Part shown: piece after piece, positions 59,999 to 64,000 of the stretch
Numbering within the stretch: the stretch's first letter is position 1
Layout: every line of letters starts with the position of its first letter
Origin: Lentzea sp. NEAU-D7
GTDB taxonomy: Bacteria > Actinomycetota > Actinomycetes > Mycobacteriales > Pseudonocardiaceae
Length of the DNA: 64,000 nucleotides
Assembly (NCBI RefSeq): GCF_026242055.1
Contig: NZ_JAPJDL010000035.1
Location: 1-64,000 of the forward strand
Direction of reading: 5' to 3'
Program-made: the position numbers and the translations under genes
The notes under the pieces: generated by a model
Seen by the model: only the letters and a program-made list of their open reading frames with translations
Told to the model about the DNA's origin: nothing
Database searches by the model: none

Positions 59999-60027
59999 TT
60001 GAACCCCGGTGGCTGGGGCGTTACTCC
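59999..60027 (+). promoter_or_regulatory. Possible promoter before trpC
   Basis: TTGAAC (59999-60004), 17 bp, then TACTCC (60022-60027), lying in the 131-bp gap before trpC. Only a weak -10. It would let trpCBA be expressed apart from trpE. Confidence 0.3.
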
Positions 60028-60068
60028 GGCGGGGTTAGCATCCCCATAGCGGGAAGGGGAACAACACT

Positions 60069-60878
60069 GTGACGGTTCTCGAGTCGATCCTCGAAGGTGT
60101 GCGTGAGGATCTCGCCGCTCGCGAGGCCAAGTTGCCCTTCGACGTCGTGAAGGAGCGGGCGACCAAGGCCGCCCCGCCGCTCGACGTGCTGTCGGTGCTG
60201 CGCGGGCCGAACGTGGGTGTCATCGCCGAGGTCAAGCGCCGCAGCCCCTCCAAGGGCGCGCTGGCGGAGATCCCGGAACCGGCCGAGCTCGCGTCCGCCT
60301 ACGAGGCGGGCGGTGCGTCGGTGATCAGCGTGCTGACCGAGCAGCGCCGCTTCGGCGGGTCGCTGGCCGACTTCGACGCGGTGCGCCGGGCGGTGAAGAT
60401 CCCGCTGCTGCGCAAGGACTTCATCGTGTCGCCGTACCAGGTGCACGAGGCCCGCATGCACGGCGCGGACGTGGTGCTGCTGATCGTGGCCGCGCTGGAG
60501 CAGAACGCGCTCGTGTCGCTGCTCGACCGCGTCGAGTCGCTCGGCATGACGGCACTCGTCGAGGTGCACACGGCCGAGGAGGCCGACCGCGCGCTGGAGG
60601 CGGGTTCGTCGGTCATCGGGGTGAACGCGCGCAACCTCCACACGCTGGAGGTCGACAAAGACGTTTTCGGCAGGATCGCTCCGGGGCTACCCTTCGAGAC
60701 GATCAAGATCGCCGAGTCGGGCGTGACCGGGCCCGGCGACCTGATGTCGTACGCCGGCGCGGGCGCTGACGCTGTGCTCGTCGGCGAAAGCCTGGTGACC
60801 AGCGGAGACCCCAAGGCCGCCGTGAACAAGCTCGTGACCGCGGGCTCACACCCCGCGTGCCCCCGGCCCAGCCGGTAG
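60069..60878 (+). CDS. trpC: Indole-3-glycerol phosphate synthase
   Basis: A 269-residue TIM barrel. [65 protein letters not shown] and [11 protein letters not shown] include the catalytic Lys and Glu residues. GTG start after aagggga. Monofunctional, without a TrpF domain. Confidence 0.96.
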   Translation: MTVLESILEGVREDLAAREAKLPFDVVKERATKAAPPLDVLSVLRGPNVGVIAEVKRRSPSKGALAEIPEPAELASAYEAGGASVISVLTEQRRFGGSLADFDAVRRAVKIPLLRKDFIVSPYQVHEARMHGADVVLLIVAALEQNALVSLLDRVESLGMTALVEVHTAEEADRALEAGSSVIGVNARNLHTLEVDKDVFGRIAPGLPFETIKIAESGVTGPGDLMSYAGAGADAVLVGESLVTSGDPKAAVNKLVTAGSHPACPRPSR

Positions 60879-60913
60879 GGCACGGTTGATCCAAGCGCCA
60901 GAGGAGCTACCCG

Positions 60914-62134
60914 ATGGGCCAGTTCACGCCCACACCGCATGATCCCGACGCACGTGGCCACTTCGGCCCGTGGGGCGGCCGGTTCGTCCCGGAGGCCCTG
61001 ATCGCCGCGGTGGACGAATTGGCCGCCGAGTACGACAAGGCGCGGCTCGACCCGGAGTTCGTGAACGAGTTCAAGCGCCTCCTGCGGGACTTCGCGGGCC
61101 GTCCGTCGCTGCTGACCGAGGCCCCGAAGTTCGCGGAGCACGCCGGTACGCGGGTGTGGCTCAAGCGCGAGGACCTCAATCACACGGGTTCACACAAGAT
61201 CAACAACGTGCTCGGCCAGGCGTTGCTGACCAAGCGCATGGGCAAGCAGCGCGTGATCGCGGAGACCGGCGCCGGCCAGCACGGCGTGGCGACGGCGACC
61301 GCGTGCGCGCTCCTCGGCCTCGACTGCGTCGTCTACATGGGCGAGGTCGACACCGAGCGCCAGGCGCTGAACGTCGCGCGGATGCGCCTGCTGGGCGCCG
61401 AGGTCATCCCGGTGAAGTCCGGGTCGCGCACCCTGAAGGACGCGATCAACGAGGCGCTGCGCGACTGGGTCACCAACGTCGACGACACGCACTACCTGCT
61501 CGGCACGGCCGCGGGCCCGCACCCGTTCCCGCTGCTGGTCCGCGACTTCCACCGGATCATCGGCATCGAGGCGCGCGAGCAGATCCTCGAGAAGGCCGGG
61601 CGCCTGCCCGACGCCGTCGTCGCCTGCGTCGGCGGCGGCTCGAACGCGATCGGCATCTTCCACGGCTTCATCGACGACGCGGACGTCCGCCTGGTCGGTG
61701 TCGAGCCCGGTGGTTCCGGCCTGGACAGCGGCAGCCACGGCGCCACGCTGACGGCGGGCACGCCCGGTTCGCTGCACGGCGCGATGTCGTACGTCATGCA
61801 GGACCAGGACGGCCAGATCACCGAGGCGCACTCGATCTCCGCCGGTCTCGACTACCCCGGCGTGGGTCCCGAGCACTCGCACCTCAAGGACATCGGCCGC
61901 GCCGAGTACTTCCCGGTCACCGACGCCGAGGCCATGGAGGCGTTCGCCCTGCTCTCGCGCACCGAGGGCATCATCCCGGCGATCGAGTCCTCGCACGCGC
62001 TCGCGGGCGCGCTGAAGCTCGGGCCGTCGCTCGGGCCGGACGGACTCCTGGTCGTGAACCTCTCCGGCCGCGGCGACAAGGACATGGACACGGCCGTGAA
62101 GTACTTCGGCCTCGCTGACGGGGGACAGGCCTGA
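60914..62134 (+). CDS. trpB: Tryptophan synthase beta subunit
   Basis: A 406-residue PLP enzyme joining indole and serine. The PLP lysine is K95 in [22 protein letters not shown] and [13 protein letters not shown] (phosphate site) are intact. ATG after gaggagctacccg. TGATG overlap with trpA. TrpB1-type, expected to channel indole from TrpA. Confidence 0.97.
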   Translation: MGQFTPTPHDPDARGHFGPWGGRFVPEALIAAVDELAAEYDKARLDPEFVNEFKRLLRDFAGRPSLLTEAPKFAEHAGTRVWLKREDLNHTGSHKINNVLGQALLTKRMGKQRVIAETGAGQHGVATATACALLGLDCVVYMGEVDTERQALNVARMRLLGAEVIPVKSGSRTLKDAINEALRDWVTNVDDTHYLLGTAAGPHPFPLLVRDFHRIIGIEAREQILEKAGRLPDAVVACVGGGSNAIGIFHGFIDDADVRLVGVEPGGSGLDSGSHGATLTAGTPGSLHGAMSYVMQDQDGQITEAHSISAGLDYPGVGPEHSHLKDIGRAEYFPVTDAEAMEAFALLSRTEGIIPAIESSHALAGALKLGPSLGPDGLLVVNLSGRGDKDMDTAVKYFGLADGGQA

Positions 62135-62922
62135 TGTCGTTGACCGACGTGTTTTCCGCCGCGCGGGCCGAGTCGCGTGCCGCGCTGATCGGCTACCTGC
62201 CCGCGGGCTTCCCCACGGTCGAGGGTTCCAAGGACCACCTCCGTTCGATGATCGAGTCAGGGTGTGACCTGGTCGAGGTCGGCCTGCCGTTCTCCGACCC
62301 GGTCATGGACGGCCCGACGATCCAGGCCGCCGCCGAGCAGGCGCTGTCCGCGGGGTTCCGCGTGCGGGACCTGTTCGACGTGGTCGCCGCCGTGTCCGAC
62401 GCCGGCGGGCGTGCGGTTGTGATGACGTACTGGAACCCGGTCCTGCGGTACGGCGTCGACGCGTTCGCACGCGACCTCGCCGCCGCCGGTGGGCTAGGCA
62501 TCATCACGCCCGACCTCGTGCCCGACGAGGCCGACGACTGGATGGCGGCCTCGGCCGCGCACGGACTCGACCGGACGTTCCTGGTGGCGCCGTCGTCGAC
62601 CGAGGAGCGCATCGCGATGACCGCGCGCGCCTCGTCCGGCTTCCTCTACGCCACTGCGGTCATGGGCGTCACGGGCGCCCGTGACGTCGTGTCGTCCGCC
62701 GCTCCCGCTCTCGTCGCGCGGGTGCGGGAGCACACCACGCTGCCCATCGGTGTCGGGCTGGGTGTGCGCTCCGGTGCGCAGGCCGCCGAGATCGCGGGGT
62801 TCGCGGACGGCGTCATCGTCGGGTCGGCGTTCGTGTCGGCCGCGGGCGAGAGCGACGCCGCGGTGCGCGCGCTGGCCGCTGACCTCGCCAAGGGTGTGCG
62901 ATCGGCTGTCGCTCCAGTCTGA
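62134..62922 (+). CDS. trpA: Tryptophan synthase alpha subunit
   Basis: A 262-residue TIM barrel cleaving indole-3-glycerol phosphate. LVEVGLPFSDPVMDGPTIQ carries the catalytic Glu and Asp, with VVMTYWNPVLRYG, ATAVMGVTGARD and GVGLGVRSG following. ATG overlaps the trpB stop. Last trp gene; a terminator lies 19 nt downstream. Confidence 0.96.
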   Translation: MSLTDVFSAARAESRAALIGYLPAGFPTVEGSKDHLRSMIESGCDLVEVGLPFSDPVMDGPTIQAAAEQALSAGFRVRDLFDVVAAVSDAGGRAVVMTYWNPVLRYGVDAFARDLAAAGGLGIITPDLVPDEADDWMAASAAHGLDRTFLVAPSSTEERIAMTARASSGFLYATAVMGVTGARDVVSSAAPALVARVREHTTLPIGVGLGVRSGAQAAEIAGFADGVIVGSAFVSAAGESDAAVRALAADLAKGVRSAVAPV

Positions 62923-62941
62923 ACCTCCTCTGTCCGGTGAA

Positions 62942-62969
62942 CCGCTCGGCCTGCCGGCCGGGCGGTTTT
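62942..62969 (+). terminator. Intrinsic terminator after trpA
   Basis: CCGCTCGGCC (62942-62951) pairs with GGCCGGGCGG (62956-62965), one T-G wobble, tgcc loop, TTTT tail. It closes the trp transcript. Confidence 0.88.
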
Positions 62970-63175
62970 GCTTTGTGCTCCTTTCGGAGCCCTTGATGTT
63001 CCTCCAAGAGCATGACACGGATTCGAACGCCTGATCGAGTGAATCTCTGTCGATTGGGGCCAAAACCCCGTTTGGTCGTCGGTTCCAGCTGCGATCGTGG
63101 GCTCATGCACAAGCCAGCCATCCGCACGGCGTGCCACACTGGTGGTGCGCATGCGGTCAACGGAGGTGATGCCCA

Positions 63176-63742
63176 GTGGTGGCGCCAGCCGAAGTTCAGT
63201 CCGATTTCCTGCTGCCCAACCACGAAGGGCCTTGGACGCTCAAAGACGTCCTCGCACTGCCGGAAGACCACAGTCAGCGCATCGAACTCGTCGACGGGAT
63301 GCTTCTCGTGAGCCCGCTGGGGAGTTACCGGCACCAGCGGCTGGTGGGCAGGGTGTTCGTCGCGCTGGACAGTGCGTGTCCGGCGCAGTTCGAGGCGACT
63401 GTCGAGCTCAACGTCGCGTTGTCGAGCGGCCGCTTGCTGATCCCGGACTTCACGGTGGTGAAGCCGTGTGATGCGGACATCACGTTCCCGGTGTCGAACC
63501 TCGTGCTGGCGGGCGAGGTGCTCTCCAAGAGCACGCGGATGAACGACCTGGTGCTCAAGCGCCATGTGTACGCGGAAGCCGCCGTTCCTTACTACCTGAT
63601 CATCGACCCGTTGAAGAAGGTCGTCGAGGCGACGCTGCTCGAGCTCAACGACGAAGGTGAGTACGTCGAGATCGCGCAAAGCGACGCCGGCGTGCTGACG
63701 ATCGAGCGACCGTTCCCGGTCACGATCGAGCTGCCCTCCTAG
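63176..63742 (+). CDS. Uma2-family (DUF820) putative endonuclease
   Basis: A 188-residue PD-(D/E)XK-fold protein. RIELVDGMLLVSP (E37), LLIPDFTVVK (D91), LAGEVLSKSTRMND (E114) and YLIIDP follow the Uma2 pattern. Members are numerous in cyanobacteria and actinobacteria; nuclease activity is predicted, not established. GTG start with cggaggtg upstream. It is monocistronic after the trp terminator, with a lower-GC leader (63000-63175) than the trp genes. Confidence 0.83.
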   Translation: MVAPAEVQSDFLLPNHEGPWTLKDVLALPEDHSQRIELVDGMLLVSPLGSYRHQRLVGRVFVALDSACPAQFEATVELNVALSSGRLLIPDFTVVKPCDADITFPVSNLVLAGEVLSKSTRMNDLVLKRHVYAEAAVPYYLIIDPLKKVVEATLLELNDEGEYVEIAQSDAGVLTIERPFPVTIELPS

Positions 63743-64000
63743 CCGTAGAGCCACTCCAGCCGTTCGTGCAGCTCGGCGACGGTCCACGAGGCGAACATCG
63801 CGTCACGGACCTCCGCTGCCTCGCCGGCCGGGTGGTAGACCTCCCGCCCCATCGCCCTCGAGGCGTGGTGGACGCGCGCGGTCCGCTCCGAGCGGAGCGC
63901 CACGTACCGCGCAAAAGAGCCGGCCACGTCCTGAGGAGCGAACACGGTGGAGAGGCAGACGGCGTCCTCCAACGCCTGACAGGCGCCCTGCGCGGCGTAC
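63739..64000 (-). CDS. FAD-dependent monooxygenase, C-terminal end (cut by window edge)
   Basis: The last about 86 residues of a gene entering from the right. YAAQGACQALEDAVCLS is the GxGxxxAxEDA-type segment near the FAD ribityl site in PHBH/salicylate-hydroxylase-like monooxygenases, followed by the usual helical tail with YVALRSERTARV and a WLYG end. The substrate cannot be told. Its stop overlaps the Uma2 stop by 4 nt. Confidence 0.75.
   Translation of the reverse strand, partial: YAAQGACQALEDAVCLSTVFAPQDVAGSFARYVALRSERTARVHHASRAMGREVYHPAGEAAEVRDAMFASWTVAELHERLEWLYG

Overview
The window is high-G+C actinobacterial chromosome, most likely from the order Pseudonocardiales (Lentzea, Saccharothrix or Amycolatopsis-like). 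This rests on GTG/TTG-rich starts, 4-nt start/stop overlaps, a DivIVA/SepF division locus, an ileS translational T-box, a SAM-IV-type riboswitch, an NrtR-nadABC locus, a bioB-bsaP pair and a his/trp order like that of mycobacteria. It is mainly conserved core genome. I see no rRNA, tRNA, CRISPR array, integrase or transposase.

Layout. 1-4036 is the cell-division cluster normally found just after ftsZ: a large hairpin, a 32-bp tandem repeat, yfiH, yggS, sepF, yggT, divIVA and a small membrane protein with a Cys/His tail. 4270-5759 (minus) is a coupled doxX / truncated SARP regulator pair. 5795-9111 is ileS behind a T-box. 9160-18859 is mixed: a SEFIR-domain protein, an SRPBCC protein divergent from its probable TetR regulator with twin operators, a secreted M28 aminopeptidase, a cation/proton antiporter, a SAM-riboswitch-controlled cysteine-desulfurase-like enzyme, lspA, an RluA-type pseudouridine synthase, an NAD(P)-binding protein and a LysR regulator. 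18883-24202 holds a degenerate IMPase-like protein, an HTH/DUF4352 protein and dnaE1. 24376-30324 is a P450 followed by a biotin region (bioA, lectin, mycoredoxin, bioD, bioB, bsaP, DUF2567) that has no bioF. 30345-32308 (minus) is an MFS transporter coupled to a DUF1445 hydro-lyase. 33548-37794 is NAD synthesis: nrtR divergent from nadABC, with a candidate NrtR operator over the nadA -10.

37765-43945 holds an ABM-like protein, a nitrilase-family amidase, an orphan lipoprotein substrate-binding protein, two paralogous membrane proteins, a class V aminotransferase and an M14 carboxypeptidase. 44078-57353 is a histidine locus in three blocks (hisDCB plus a small membrane protein; hisH-hisA; hisF, a membrane protein and hisI). 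Between the blocks lie accessory genes: kptA plus a methyltransferase, a decayed alpha/beta hydrolase with a minisatellite-like repeat, soxR divergent from a split transketolase, a pair of paralogous membrane proteins, and a Clp-N/HTH protein with a TCAAC/GTTGA operator array. 57358-62922 is a TetR gene divergent from trpE, the Trp-associated membrane protein, trpC, trpB and trpA, closed by a strong terminator. The window ends with a Uma2-family protein and the C-terminal end of an FAD monooxygenase. HisA is probably the bifunctional PriA, since no trpF is present.

The best candidates for new biology are regulatory: the trpE/TetR operator, the Clp-N/HTH operator array, the NrtR site at nadA, the SoxR box facing a split transketolase and the inverted repeat covering the start of the 51537 gene. 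Among proteins they are the SEFIR protein, the truncated SARP and the small membrane proteins embedded in the his operons. All functions are inferred by reading sequence motifs; no database search was run.
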